Positions 1 through 10,671 of a stretch of DNA of 64,000 bases are shown in pieces (position 1 is the first letter of the stretch; each line of letters opens with the position of its first letter). Origin of the DNA: Streptomyces exfoliatus. Lineage in GTDB: Bacteria; Actinomycetota; Actinomycetes; Streptomycetales; Streptomycetaceae. Made by a program: the position numbers and the translations under genes. The DNA lies in the NCBI RefSeq assembly GCF_000725545.1, contig NZ_JNZP01000016.1, positions 62,001-126,000 of the forward strand, given 5' to 3'. The notes beneath the pieces are model-generated. The model ran no database searches. It was not told where the DNA came from and was given only the letters and a program-made list of their open reading frames with translations.

Positions 1-306
1 TACTCCCTCGTACCGGGCGCGTACCCCGAAGGCGCGGACCGCCGCCCGCGTCCAGTGCCGGACGAGGGCGAGCCGGACGGCGGTCGGAAGGAGCCCGGTG
101 GCCGGGGCGACCAGCAGGCCGAGGAGGACCGTGCCGAGGCCGGCCGTCAGCCGGACCAGGGCCCGTACGACTCCGGCCTGGCCCGGGGCTCCGTCGGACT
201 CCGGGTGGGCGGACTCCGGGTGGGCGGACTCCGGGTGGGCGGCGCAGCGGCCCGGGGTGCAGGGCGCCGTGGGGAGCCACGGCGAGGGGGCCGTGGTCCC
301 GTTCAC
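1..306 (-). CDS. Lysophospholipid acyltransferase-like protein, N-terminal part (runs off the window)
   Basis: The GTG start at 306 overlaps the TGA of the upstream GNAT gene as GTGA, so the two are translationally coupled. About 102 codons are visible. They begin MNGTTAPSPWLPTAPC, pass through a triple AHPES repeat, and then show a hydrophobic stretch rich in Leu, Val and Ala followed by an Arg-rich segment. The catalytic HX4D motif expected of PlsC-type acyltransferases would lie beyond base 1 and is not seen. The call rests on the recalled Streptomyces pairing of an OlsB-like GNAT with a PlsC-like enzyme and on the familiar N-terminus, so it is moderate. Confidence 0.55.
   Translation of the reverse strand, partial: MNGTTAPSPWLPTAPCTPGRCAAHPESAHPESAHPESDGAPGQAGVVRALVRLTAGLGTVLLGLLVAPATGLLPTAVRLALVRHWTRAAVRAFGVRARYEGV
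196..240. repeat. 15-bp tandem repeat, three perfect copies
   Basis: The unit ggactccgggtgggc occurs three times head to tail. On the minus strand it encodes AHPES three times inside the N-terminal linker of the acyltransferase-like gene. The length is a multiple of three, so copy-number change keeps the frame. Confidence 0.9.
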
Positions 307-1145
307 CGTGCCGGGGTGAGCGAGAGGAAGTGCTTGAGGTAGCGCGGGTTGGTCCGGCGCAGCGAGAGCAGGACGTAGAGGTCGGCGACGCCGAACGCGG
401 GGTCGTGCGCGGGGGCGCCGCAGACCCAGGCACCGAGCCGGAGGTAGCCGCGCAGCAGCGGGGGCAGCTCGGCGCGGCCCTCGGGGCGGGTGATGCCCTC
501 GGAGTTCCAGAGCTTGTGCGGGGTGACCCAGTACTCCTCGGGGGCGAGGTGCTTGGCCTTGACGGTGTCCCAGGTTGCGGCGGCGAGGGTGCCGCCGTCG
601 GCGAGCGGGAGGGAGCAGCAGCCGGCGAGCCAGTTGTGGCCGGTGCGGGTCATGTAGCGTGCGAGGCCGGCCCAGATGAGGGCGATGACGGCGCCGTTGC
701 GGTGGGCGGGGTGGACGCAGGAGCGGCCGACCTCCACCAGGTCGTGCCGGACGGGGGCGAGCCGGGTGAGGTCGAACTCGCTCTCGGAGTAGAGCCGTCC
801 CGCGACGGCGGCCCGGTCGGGCGGCAGGAGGCGGTAGGTGCCGACGACCTCGCCGGTGCTCTCCTCCCGGACGAGGAGGTGGTCGCAGTACGCGTCGAAG
901 GCGTCGATGTCGAGGCCGGGCTCGGGGCCGTCGAGCCGGGCGCCGAGTTCACCGGCGAACACCTGGTGGCGCAGCCGCTGGGCGGCGCGGACGTCCTCCT
1001 GGTCGCGGGCGAGCCCGACGATGTAACGAGGCGTGGGCGCTTCGACGAGGGGGACTGACCGCTGGTCGGCGGCCTGCGGCTGGATGGGGACGGCGATCGG
1101 CTGGGGCTGGATGGGGACGCCGAGCGTGGGGGTCGGTGCGGACAT
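303..1145 (-). CDS. GNAT acyltransferase of the OlsB/hemolysin-like family
   Basis: Protein of 280 residues. The start at 1145 is chosen because GGAGGAG lies six bases upstream; a longer frame to 1232 has no such site. The N-terminus carries a double VPIQPQ motif. The core RLRHQVFAGELG, YCDHLLV, GTYRLL and VEVGRSCVHPAHRNG, followed by WLAGCCSLPL, fits the Acetyltransf_5 family, which in ornithine-lipid synthesis transfers an acyl chain from acyl-ACP. The coupled downstream gene looks like a second lipid acyltransferase, so a membrane-lipid role is inferred. The actual acceptor cannot be read from the sequence. Confidence 0.8.
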   Translation of the reverse strand: MSAPTPTLGVPIQPQPIAVPIQPQAADQRSVPLVEAPTPRYIVGLARDQEDVRAAQRLRHQVFAGELGARLDGPEPGLDIDAFDAYCDHLLVREESTGEVVGTYRLLPPDRAAVAGRLYSESEFDLTRLAPVRHDLVEVGRSCVHPAHRNGAVIALIWAGLARYMTRTGHNWLAGCCSLPLADGGTLAAATWDTVKAKHLAPEEYWVTPHKLWNSEGITRPEGRAELPPLLRGYLRLGAWVCGAPAHDPAFGVADLYVLLSLRRTNPRYLKHFLSLTPAR

Positions 1146-1286
1146 GTCGGGCTCCTCCGGCGTACGGAAGCGGGAACGGGGCAGGTGCCGGGCCGTGTGA
1201 GCGGTGGCCCGGCTCCCTACTTCTTCCGTCACCGGCTGGATTCGACATGACCGTCCGGGGGATCGCGGGTGTGGAGGCGCTGAATG

Positions 1287-2537
1287 CTATTCGGCGAGGG
1301 TGTCCGTGATCGCGGCCGAGGCCTCCCTGGCGGCCTTCAGCGGGTCCTCGCCCTGGAGGACGGCCGTCATGTAGGGCTTGATGGGGTTGTCGGCCTCGAC
1401 GTCCGCCCACTGCGGGGAGTTGGGGGTGGCCCGGCCTCGCGCGGCGCCCTTCGCCATGACGGCGATGGCCTCCTCGCCGGCGACGACGGAGGCGAGCGCC
1501 TTCTTGTTGGGCACGTAGCCCATGGTCCTGGCCAGCTCGGTCTGCCACTTCTCGCCGGCCAGCGCCTTGACGACGTCGAGGGCGGCCCCGCGCTGGGGCG
1601 CGTTCTCCGGGATGATGAGGTCGGAGCCGCCGGTGAACACGGCGCACGGCTGGTCCGCCTTGGCGCCGGGTATCGGGAAGTAGCCCAGCTTGTCCTTCAG
1701 TCCGGGGTTGGCCTTGAGGATGGCGGCGACGGCGCTGGGCGCGGCGATGAGCTGGGCCACGTCCCCCTTGGCGAAGACGTCGGCCTGCGGCGGGTTCTGC
1801 TCGTCGGCGTCCTTCGGGCCCGAGCCGAGGGACTGGAGGCTCTTGTAGAAGGCCATGCCGCGCTGGGCGGCCGCGCTGTCGAGCGCGCCGGTCCACACGC
1901 CGCCCTTGCCGGTGGCGAGTTCGCCGCCCTCGTCCCAGATGAAGCCGGCGAGGGTGTACCAGTCCTGCCCGGCGAGGTAGATGCCCTGGGAGCCGCTGGT
2001 GTTGAGCTTCTCGGTGTCGGTGAGCCACTCGGCGCGGGTGGCCGGCGGCTTGTCGATCCCGGCGTCCGCGAACAGGTCCTTGTTGTAGATGACGATGCGG
2101 TTCGCCGCGTACCAGGGGATGCCGTACTGGGATCCGCCGATGCTGCCGGGCTCGGCCAGGCCGGGCAGCCAGTCCTCGCTGCCGAGGTCGCGGACCGACT
2201 CGAGGGTGAGGTCGTAGAGCTTCTCGGTGTCGGCGTACTGGGCGACCTGGGTGTTGCCGACCTCGATGACGTCGGGTCCGCCGGACCCCTGGATCGCCTC
2301 GGTGACCTTCTTGCCGATGCCGGTCCACTCCTGGACGGTGACCTGGAGTTCGACGCCGTCGTGTTCCTGCTCGTACGCCTCGGTGAAGCGGGTGAGGAAG
2401 TCCTCGCTGACACTGTCCCGCATGAGCCAGATGTTGACGGTCTTCGTCCCGCCGTCGCCGCCCGGCAGCATCCCGCAGCCGGCGAGGGCGAGCGCGGTGG
2501 CGGCTGCCAGGGGACAGACGAGATGGCGGTTCTTCAC
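1287..2537 (-). CDS. ABC transporter sugar-binding lipoprotein (family 1 solute-binding protein)
   Basis: Protein of 416 residues from a GTG start at 2537 preceded by AAGGTGA. The N-terminus VKNRHLV, a hydrophobic stretch and the lipobox LALAGC (Cys about 21) mark an exported lipoprotein. The body has family-1 features: VNIWLMRDS, a Gly/Pro-rich PDVIEVGNTQVAQY segment, YGIPWYAANRIVIYNKDLF and EWLTDTEKL. No permease or ATPase gene is adjacent, so it must work with a transporter encoded elsewhere, as is common for Streptomyces sugar ABC systems sharing MsiK. Its promoter carries a DasR-type site, which points to N-acetylglucosamine or chito-oligosaccharide control; the ligand itself is not established. 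Confidence 0.85.
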   Translation of the reverse strand: MKNRHLVCPLAAATALALAGCGMLPGGDGGTKTVNIWLMRDSVSEDFLTRFTEAYEQEHDGVELQVTVQEWTGIGKKVTEAIQGSGGPDVIEVGNTQVAQYADTEKLYDLTLESVRDLGSEDWLPGLAEPGSIGGSQYGIPWYAANRIVIYNKDLFADAGIDKPPATRAEWLTDTEKLNTSGSQGIYLAGQDWYTLAGFIWDEGGELATGKGGVWTGALDSAAAQRGMAFYKSLQSLGSGPKDADEQNPPQADVFAKGDVAQLIAAPSAVAAILKANPGLKDKLGYFPIPGAKADQPCAVFTGGSDLIIPENAPQRGAALDVVKALAGEKWQTELARTMGYVPNKKALASVVAGEEAIAVMAKGAARGRATPNSPQWADVEADNPIKPYMTAVLQGEDPLKAAREASAAITDTLAE

Positions 2538-2636
2538 GGAGGTCACCTTCTGCGGGTGCAGCACGGGGTCGTGCGCATGGGGGCTGACCCGGCATGGGGG
2601 GACCGAACGGGCTGTTCGCGCGGGTATGTGGCCTGG

Positions 2637-2680
2637 ATTCTGGTCTGGACCAACGGGATGGTCAAGTCCTTGACGATCCC
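2637..2680 (-). promoter_or_regulatory. Promoter of the sugar-binding lipoprotein with DasR-like (dre) operator
   Basis: On the minus strand TTGACC (2665-2660) and CAGAAT (2642-2637) are separated by 17 bases. TGGTCTGGACCA at 2641-2652 covers the -10 edge and spacer and differs by one base from the core of the known dre consensus ACTGGTCTAGACCACT. A second palindrome, GTCAAG-TC-CTTGAC at 2661-2674, extends to 26 bp (2655-2680) with one mismatch and covers the -35. Binding at either site should block RNA polymerase. The predicted leader is about 90 bases. Confidence 0.6.
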
Positions 2681-2788
2681 GCCCCCACCTCATCCCCACC
2701 TCGCACGCCCGACAGGGCGCTGTCGTGTCGCGCGGCGACCGGCCCTGGGGCACCGTGGAGAAAACGCACCGAGAGGAGCCCTGCCCCC

Positions 2789-3007
2789 ATGTCGAACCAC
2801 ACCTACCGCGTCACCGAGATCGTCGGCACGTCCACCGAGGGCGTCGACGAGGCCATCCGCAACGGCATCGACCGTGCCTCACAGACGCTGAGGGGCCTCG
2901 ACTGGTTCGAGGTGACGCAGGTCCGCGGTCACCTCGTCGACGGCTCGATCGAGCACTACCAGGTCGGACTGAAGGTCGGGTTCCGCCTGGAGGACGAGAC
3001 GGCCTGA
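2789..3007 (+). CDS. Dodecin
   Basis: Protein of 72 residues, the usual dodecin size, with GAGAGGAG ten bases before the ATG. It reads MSNHTYRVTEIVGTS, then EGVDEAIRNGIDRASQTLRG, WFEVTQVRG and YQVGLKVGFRLE, which is the beta-alpha-beta-beta fold signature of the family. Dodecins form hollow dodecamers that store flavins or CoA. Trp in the LDWFEV segment is the residue that stacks on the isoalloxazine ring in flavin-binding members. It stands alone, convergent with the HAD gene downstream. Confidence 0.92.
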   Translation: MSNHTYRVTEIVGTSTEGVDEAIRNGIDRASQTLRGLDWFEVTQVRGHLVDGSIEHYQVGLKVGFRLEDETA

Positions 3008-3025
3008 GCGGCGGCCCGGGCGGGA

Positions 3026-3514
3026 TCAGGTCCTGCCCTCCTTCTCCTGGGCGTCCCTCAGCGTCTGCGACGGGGTCGCCCACAGGGCGCGTACGACACG
3101 GAACCCGGCCGTCTCCGCCGCGTCGCAGACCAGCAGGTCGTCGTCGACGAGCATCCTGACCGTGCGGTCGGCGCCGAGCCGGCGCAGGATCTCCACCTTG
3201 GTCACCCGGGCGGGCCTGAAGTCGCGGTTGCGGCGCATGTGCACCGGCCCTTCCGGGAGCCGGTGCGCGGCCAGCCAGTCGAGGGTGTCCCGGCGGCAGC
3301 GCTCCGGCCGCCCGGTGAGATAGACGATGTCGCACTCCACCGCCGCCTCCCGGCACAGCGCGATCCCCTCGTCGAGCGGCGGATCGTCGGGCGCCGCCGC
3401 GAAGAAGGCGTCCCAGTCCTTGGGCCGCCGCTCCAGGAAGTGCTGACGGTGAGCGGTCGCGGCGAGCGTGTTGTCCAGATCGAAGACGGCCAGAGGCCTG
3501 TTGTCGGCGGTCAC
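3026..3514 (-). CDS. HAD-superfamily phosphatase
   Basis: Protein of 162 residues from a GTG start. HAD motif I is AVFDLDNTLA near the N-terminus, motif II is IVYLTGRPE, and the acidic motif is MLVDDDLLVCD. The segment HRQHFLERRPKDWDAFFAAAP fits the small acid-phosphatase or polynucleotide-kinase 3'-phosphatase-like HAD branch seen in actinobacteria. The substrate is not predictable. It is a single gene; the stop lies 18 bases from the end of the convergent dodecin gene. Confidence 0.8.
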   Translation of the reverse strand: MTADNRPLAVFDLDNTLAATAHRQHFLERRPKDWDAFFAAAPDDPPLDEGIALCREAAVECDIVYLTGRPERCRRDTLDWLAAHRLPEGPVHMRRNRDFRPARVTKVEILRRLGADRTVRMLVDDDLLVCDAAETAGFRVVRALWATPSQTLRDAQEKEGRT

Positions 3515-3623
3515 GTCCCCAGCCTAGGAGCCGAACGGCGTGGGCGGCACGGTGGGCCGCCCGGGCACGTCTCAGGGCCGTGGCGGCCTCCGGTCGGTGC
3601 CGCGGCTCTCGCGTGACGTTCCG

Positions 3624-4579
3624 TCAGGCGCTCGGTCCGCGGCCGCGCAGGGTCGCCGCCCGGTGCTGCGTGGGGGTGATGCCGCGGTGGCGCTTGAAGG
3701 CGACGCTGAGGGCGAAGGTGGTGGAGTAGCCCACCTTGTGGGCGATGGCGCCGACCGTGTCGTCGGTGTCACGGAGCAGGTCGGCCGCCAGGGCGACGCG
3801 CCACGTGGCCAGGTGGGTCATGGGCGGCTCGCCGACGTGGCGGGCGAAGTCACGGGCCAGAACCGACCTGGAGACTCCCACCCCGGCCGCCAGGGACGCC
3901 ACCGTCCACGGGTGCGCCGGGTCGTCGTGCATCAGCCGGAGGGCCCTCGCGACGGCGGAGTCGTCCGTGGGCCGGTACCAGGCGGGTGCGTGGTTCCTGG
4001 GACGGTCGAACCAGGCGCGCAGCGTGGAGACAAGGATCAGGTCGAGCAGCCGGTCCAGGACGGCCTGCTGGCCCGGCTTGTCGCGGCGCACCTCCTCGGC
4101 GACCAGGGTGAGGAGCGTACGGTCGCTGTCGGCCTCCGGTACGACGAGGACGTCCGGCAGCGCGTCCAGGAGGCGGTCGCCGATGCCGGTGCGGCTCTCG
4201 TAGGCGCCGCTGACCAGCAGGGCCGAACCCGTCTCGTCGACTCCGCACGTCCGCGGGTCGAGGGCCGGTTCGCCGGCCACGGCCGCGCGCGCGGTGCGGG
4301 CGCAGTAGTCCGCGCTGGTGATGACGCGGGCGGGCGGCGCGGCGCCCTCCTCGGCGACGGTGTACGGGGCGGGGCCGCGCAGGACGGCGATGTCACCGGA
4401 GCCGAGTTCCGTCGGCTCGCCGTCGGCGGGGGTGATCCGGACCCGGCCGTTCAGCGCGGCGACCAGCGTCAGGGGGCACCGCTGGCGAAGCGCAGGGACC
4501 AGTGCGGGCTGATGACCGTCCGGGTGAACACCGCCCCGCGTGCCCGTACTCCATCCAGCAGTTCCGCCAGCGTGTCCAC
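3624..4579 (-). pseudogene. AraC-family regulator with a one-base frameshift
   Basis: From the GTG at 4579 the frame reads VDTLAELLDGVRARGAVFTR, then WSLRFASGAP, and meets TGA. The continuation LTLVAALNGRVRITPADG sits in another frame. One extra base in the G5 run at 4472-4476 would restore a single protein of about 318 residues with an N-terminal cupin domain and a C-terminal double helix-turn-helix (VASLAAGVGVSRSVLARDF and VGYSTTFALSVAFKRHRG). The start is supported by an in-frame stop two codons upstream and a TACATT -10 six bases upstream, so the mRNA is probably leaderless. It is divergent from the NmrA-like reductase it presumably controls. The break may be genuine or a homopolymer base-calling error. 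Confidence 0.8.
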
Positions 4580-4585
4580 CCCTCA

Positions 4586-4618
4586 AATGTAGACGCCCGA
4601 ACATCGGCCCGGGCGTCT
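4586..4618. promoter_or_regulatory. Inverted repeat and leaderless -10 between the AraC-type and NmrA-type genes
   Basis: AGACGCCCG (4591-4599) and CGGGCGTCT (4610-4618) form a perfect 9-bp inverted repeat with a 10-base spacer. The minus-strand -10 TACATT occupies 4586-4591, so the repeat covers the -35 region of the araC-type gene. It is a candidate operator for that regulator or for another factor. Confidence 0.5.
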
Positions 4619-4659
4619 CGGCCATGGCCCCGTCCCCCGCCGCGGGGTTGGGTTGCCCC

Positions 4660-5505
4660 ATGACCGAACAACCGATTCTGATCACTGGTGGTACGGGCAA
4701 GGTCGGCGGACGCGCCGTTGCCCAACTCGGCGCGAAGGGTGTCGCCGTGCGCGTGGGCTCGCGTTCCGGCGACCCCCGTTTCGACTGGATGGACCGAAGC
4801 ACGTGGGACGCCGCTCTGGACGGTGTGAAGAAGGTCTTCGTCGTGCCGCAGGACGGCGAGCGGCTGACGCGGCCGTTCGTGCGGCGCGCGAAGGAGCTGG
4901 GGGTCGAGCGCATCGTGCTCCTGTCGGGCCGCGGTACCGACGTTCCCGGTTACGCCAAGGAGGACAGCGTCGCGGGCAGGACCCACATCGACGGCGAGGA
5001 CGCCGTACGGAACAGCGGTCTGGAGTGGACCGTCGTGCGGCCGGCGTGGTTCGCGCAGAACTTCAGCGAGGGCTTCTTCCGTGACGCGGTGATCGGCGGG
5101 GAGCTGCGCCTGCCTGCGGGCGACGGCGCCGCGAGCTTCGTGGACGCCGAGGACATCGCCGCGGTCGCGGTCGCCGCGCTCACCGGGGACGAGCACGTGG
5201 GCAGGACCTACGAGCTGTCCGGGCCGAGCGCGCTGACCTTCGGCGAGGTGGTGGACCTCATCTCCGACGCCACCGGCCGCCCGGTGCGCTACGTGCCCCT
5301 TTCGCCCGAGGACTTCGTGGCCGAGCTCGTCGCCGAGGGCTGGCCCGAGGCGGACGCCGAGGACTACGCCGACTCGGTCGGTCCGATCCGGCGGGGCATG
5401 GACAGCCATCTGTCCGACGGCGTGCGGACCGCGCTCGGCCGGCCGCCCCGCTCCTTCGCCCTGTTCGTGAAGGAGGCCGCGGCCGCCGGCGCCTGGCGCG
5501 ACTGA
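4660..5505 (+). CDS. NmrA-type NAD(P)-binding reductase
   Basis: Protein of 281 residues. The start MTEQPILITGGTGKVG puts the Rossmann motif GGTGKVG at residues 10-16. Later segments ERIVLLSGRG, VVRPAWFAQNFSEGFF, FVDAEDIAAVAVAAL and ELSGPSALTFGEVVDLI match atypical short-chain reductases of the NmrA/QOR2 group, which reduce quinones or sense NADP. No strong Shine-Dalgarno sequence precedes the ATG. The divergent AraC regulator suggests induction by a small electrophile or aromatic compound, which is inference. Confidence 0.82.
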   Translation: MTEQPILITGGTGKVGGRAVAQLGAKGVAVRVGSRSGDPRFDWMDRSTWDAALDGVKKVFVVPQDGERLTRPFVRRAKELGVERIVLLSGRGTDVPGYAKEDSVAGRTHIDGEDAVRNSGLEWTVVRPAWFAQNFSEGFFRDAVIGGELRLPAGDGAASFVDAEDIAAVAVAALTGDEHVGRTYELSGPSALTFGEVVDLISDATGRPVRYVPLSPEDFVAELVAEGWPEADAEDYADSVGPIRRGMDSHLSDGVRTALGRPPRSFALFVKEAAAAGAWRD

Positions 5506-5596
5506 CGTGAGGGACGGGCGGCGACGCCACTGTCCGCACGAGAAGGCCCCTCGGCCGCGACCGGAACAGAAGGGGACCAACGGGTAACATCGCCGC

Positions 5597-7954
5597 ATGC
5601 CCGACAGCCCCCATGATCCGTACGTCCGTGTCCGCGGTGCCCGTGAGCACAATCTCGCCGGGGTGGACGTCGACATCCCGCGTGACGCGCTCGTCGTCTT
5701 CACCGGGGTCTCCGGTTCCGGCAAGTCGTCCCTGGCCTTCGGGACGATCTACGCGGAGGCGCAGCGGCGCTACTTCGAGTCGGTGGCGCCGTACGCGCGC
5801 CGGCTGATCCACCAGGTGGGGGCACCGGCGGTCGGCGAGATCAGCGGGCTGCCGCCTGCGGTCTCCCTCGAACAGCGCAGGTCCTCGCCGAACGCCCGCT
5901 CCTCCGTCGGTACGGTGACCACCCTCTCCAACTCCTTGCGGATGCTGTTCTCGCGCGCCGGGACCTACCCGGAGGGCGCCGGGCGGCTCGACTCCGACGC
6001 CTTCTCGCCCAACACGGCGGCGGGGGCCTGTCCCGCGTGCCACGGACTCGGGCGGATCCACGAGACGAGCGAGGAACTGCTCGTCCCCGACCGTGAACTG
6101 TCGATCCGTCAAGGTGCCATCGCCGCTTGGCCGGGTGCCTGGCAGGGGAAGAACCTGCGGGACGTCCTCGACACCCTCGGGTACGACGTCGACCGGCCGT
6201 GGCGCGAGCTCGACGCGAAGGACCGGGAGTGGATCCTGTTCACGGACGAACAGCCGGTCGTCACCGTCCATCCGGTCCGGGAGGCCGATCGCATCCAACG
6301 GCCCTACCAGGGAACGTACATGAGCGCCCGCCGGTACGTGATGCGGACCTTCTCCGACTCGAAGAGCCCGACGCTTCGCACCAAGGCGGAACGCTTCCTC
6401 ACCAGCGCCCCCTGCCCGGTGTGCGGCGGCGGCCGGCTGCGGCCCGAGGCGCTGGCGGTGACCTTCGCCGGCCGGACGATCGCCGACCTCGCCTCGCTGC
6501 CCCTCACCGTCCTGTCGGGGCTGCTCTCCGCCGGGGCCGCGTCACCGGCCGGTGGCTCGGAGACCGCGCGGGTGCTCACCGGGGACCTCGTGGCCCGGAT
6601 CGCGACGGTGACCGAACTCGGCCTGGGCTACCTCAGTCTGGACCGCGCCACCCCCACCCTCTCCAACGGGGAGCTCCAGCGGCTGCGGCTCGCCACGCAG
6701 CTCCGCTCGGGGCTCTTCGGCGTGGTGTACGTCCTCGACGAGCCGTCCGCCGGCCTGCACCCGGCCGACACCGAGGCCCTGCTCGTGGTCCTCGACCGGC
6801 TGAAGGCGGCCGGGAACTCGGTCTTCGTCGTCGAGCACCACCTCGATGTCGTCCGGCACGCCGACTGGCTCGTGGACGTCGGCCCGCGTGCCGGAGTCCA
6901 CGGCGGACGGGTGCTGCACAGCGGTCCGCCGGAGGGCCTCGCGGACGTCGAGGCGTCCGCGACCCGGCGCTTCCTCTTCGACCGGGCGCCCGCGCCCGCG
7001 CGGAGGGTACGGGAGCCGGCCGGCTGGCTGCGGACGGGCCCGCTCACCCGGCACAACCTGCGCGCGGTCGACGCGGCCTTCCCGCTCGCCGTCCTGACGG
7101 CCGTCACCGGCGTCTCCGGCTCGGGGAAGTCGACGCTCGTCGGTGCGCTGACCGAGGAACTCGCGGGGGTCGGGCGTCTGGTGACGGTGGATCAGCGGCC
7201 CATCGGTCGTACACCGCGCTCCAACCTGGCCACGTACACGGGTCTCTTCGACGTCGTACGCAAGCTGTTCACGGAGACGGAGGAGGCGCGGGCGCGCGGC
7301 TACAAGGCCGGCCGCTTCTCCTTCAACGTCCCGGGTGGGCGCTGCGAGACCTGCCAGGGCGAGGGTTTCGTCTCGGTGGAGCTGCTCTTCCTGCCGAGCA
7401 CGTACGCGCCGTGCCCCGACTGCCACGGCGCCCGCTACAACCCGGAGACCCTTGAGGTGCGGCTGCGGGGCCTCACCATCGCGGAGGTCCTCGACCTGAC
7501 CGTCGAGTCCGCCGCCGCGTTCTTCGACGACACCCCGGCCGCCGCCCGGAGCCTGCGCACCCTGCTCGACGTGGGCCTCGGGTATCTGCGGCTCGGGCAG
7601 CCCGCCACCGAGCTGTCCGGCGGCGAGGCGCAGCGCATCAAGCTGGCGTCCGAGCTCCAGCGGCCGCACCGCTCCCCGACCCTGTACGTGCTCGACGAGC
7701 CGACGACCGGGCTGCACCCGGCGGACGTCGAGGTCCTCATGCGCCAGCTCCACGGCCTCGTGGACGCCGGCCACTCGGTGATCGTCGTCGAGCACGACAT
7801 GGACGTCGTCGCCACCGCCGACTGGGTGGTCGACCTCGGGCCGGGCGGCGGCGACGAGGGCGGCCGGGTGGTGGCGGCAGGCCCGCCGGCCGAGGTGGCG
7901 GCCTCGGCGGAGAGCCGGACGGCTCCGTACCTGGCCAGGGCGCTCGGCGGCTGA
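5597..7954 (+). CDS. UvrA-like tandem ABC ATPase (UvrA2/DrrC class)
   Basis: Protein of 785 residues, shorter than housekeeping UvrA (about 950). Two ABC halves are clear. Half one has GVSGSGKSS, a zinc module starting CPACHGLG, the signature LSNGELQRLRLA and Walker B VYVLDEPSAGLHP. Half two has GVSGSGKST, a CETCQGEGF...CPDCHG zinc module, LSGGEAQRIKLA and LYVLDEPTTGLHP. The UvrB-binding and lesion-insertion domains appear reduced, as in UvrA2 proteins linked to resistance against DNA-binding drugs rather than core excision repair. No UvrB or UvrC is nearby. Confidence 0.87.
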   Translation: MPDSPHDPYVRVRGAREHNLAGVDVDIPRDALVVFTGVSGSGKSSLAFGTIYAEAQRRYFESVAPYARRLIHQVGAPAVGEISGLPPAVSLEQRRSSPNARSSVGTVTTLSNSLRMLFSRAGTYPEGAGRLDSDAFSPNTAAGACPACHGLGRIHETSEELLVPDRELSIRQGAIAAWPGAWQGKNLRDVLDTLGYDVDRPWRELDAKDREWILFTDEQPVVTVHPVREADRIQRPYQGTYMSARRYVMRTFSDSKSPTLRTKAERFLTSAPCPVCGGGRLRPEALAVTFAGRTIADLASLPLTVLSGLLSAGAASPAGGSETARVLTGDLVARIATVTELGLGYLSLDRATPTLSNGELQRLRLATQLRSGLFGVVYVLDEPSAGLHPADTEALLVVLDRLKAAGNSVFVVEHHLDVVRHADWLVDVGPRAGVHGGRVLHSGPPEGLADVEASATRRFLFDRAPAPARRVREPAGWLRTGPLTRHNLRAVDAAFPLAVLTAVTGVSGSGKSTLVGALTEELAGVGRLVTVDQRPIGRTPRSNLATYTGLFDVVRKLFTETEEARARGYKAGRFSFNVPGGRCETCQGEGFVSVELLFLPSTYAPCPDCHGARYNPETLEVRLRGLTIAEVLDLTVESAAAFFDDTPAAARSLRTLLDVGLGYLRLGQPATELSGGEAQRIKLASELQRPHRSPTLYVLDEPTTGLHPADVEVLMRQLHGLVDAGHSVIVVEHDMDVVATADWVVDLGPGGGDEGGRVVAAGPPAEVAASAESRTAPYLARALGG

Positions 7955-7984
7955 CCCGGGCCCCCGCCCACCCTGACCCCGGCC

Positions 7985-8727
7985 CTACCCCTTCACCTTC
8001 CTCCGCGCCCGCAGCCACTCCTTGTTCATGGCCGAGATCGACGGCAGCGGGATCCCCTTGGGGCACGCGGTCGCGCACTCCCCCGTCAGGGTGCAGCCGC
8101 CGAAGCCCTCCGCGTCCATCTGGGCCACCATGTCGAGGACCCGGGTCTCGCGCTCGGGCGAACCCTGGGGCAGGACGTTCAGGTGGTTGACCTTGGCCGA
8201 GGTGAAGAGCATCGCCGAGCCGTTCGGGCAGGCCGCGACGCACGCGCCGCAGCCGATGCACTCCGCGTGCTCGAAGGCCGAGTCGGCGTCCGCCTTCGGG
8301 ACGGGGGTCGCGTGGGCCTCGGGGGCCGCGCCCGTGGGCGCGGTGATGTAGCCGCCTGCCTGGATGACCCGGTCGAAGGCGGAGCGGTCGACGACGAGGT
8401 CCTTGACGACGGGGAAGGCCGCCGCGCGCCAGGGCTCGATGTCGATGGTGTCGCCGTCGCGGAACGCCCGCATGTGGAGCTGGCAGGTGGTGGTCCGCTC
8501 GGGTCCGTGCGCGTCGCCGTTGATGACGAGGCTGCACGCGCCGCAGATGCCCTCACGGCAGTCGTGGTCGAAGGCCACGGGGTCCTCGCCCCGCAGGATG
8601 AGGTCCTCGTTGAGGGTGTCGAGCATCTCCAGGAAGGACATGTCGGCGGAGATGCCGTCCACGTCGTAGGTGGACATGGCGCCGGGGGTGCCGGCGTTCC
8701 GCTGGCGCCAGACGCGCAGGGTGAGCC

Positions 8728-8731
<4 letters not shown>
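7985..8731 (-). CDS. sdhB: Succinate dehydrogenase/fumarate reductase iron-sulfur subunit
   Basis: Protein of 248 residues; its ATG overlaps the sdhA stop as ATGA. The N-terminal [2Fe-2S] ligands lie in [10 protein letters not shown] followed by TTTCQLH. The C-terminal domain has [14 protein letters not shown] for the [4Fe-4S] cluster and [17 protein letters not shown] for the [3Fe-4S] cluster. It passes electrons from the flavoprotein to the membrane heme/quinone site. It is the last gene of the sdhCAB operon and is convergent with the UvrA-like gene 30 bases away. Confidence 0.95.
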
Positions 8732-10671
<1,940 letters not shown>

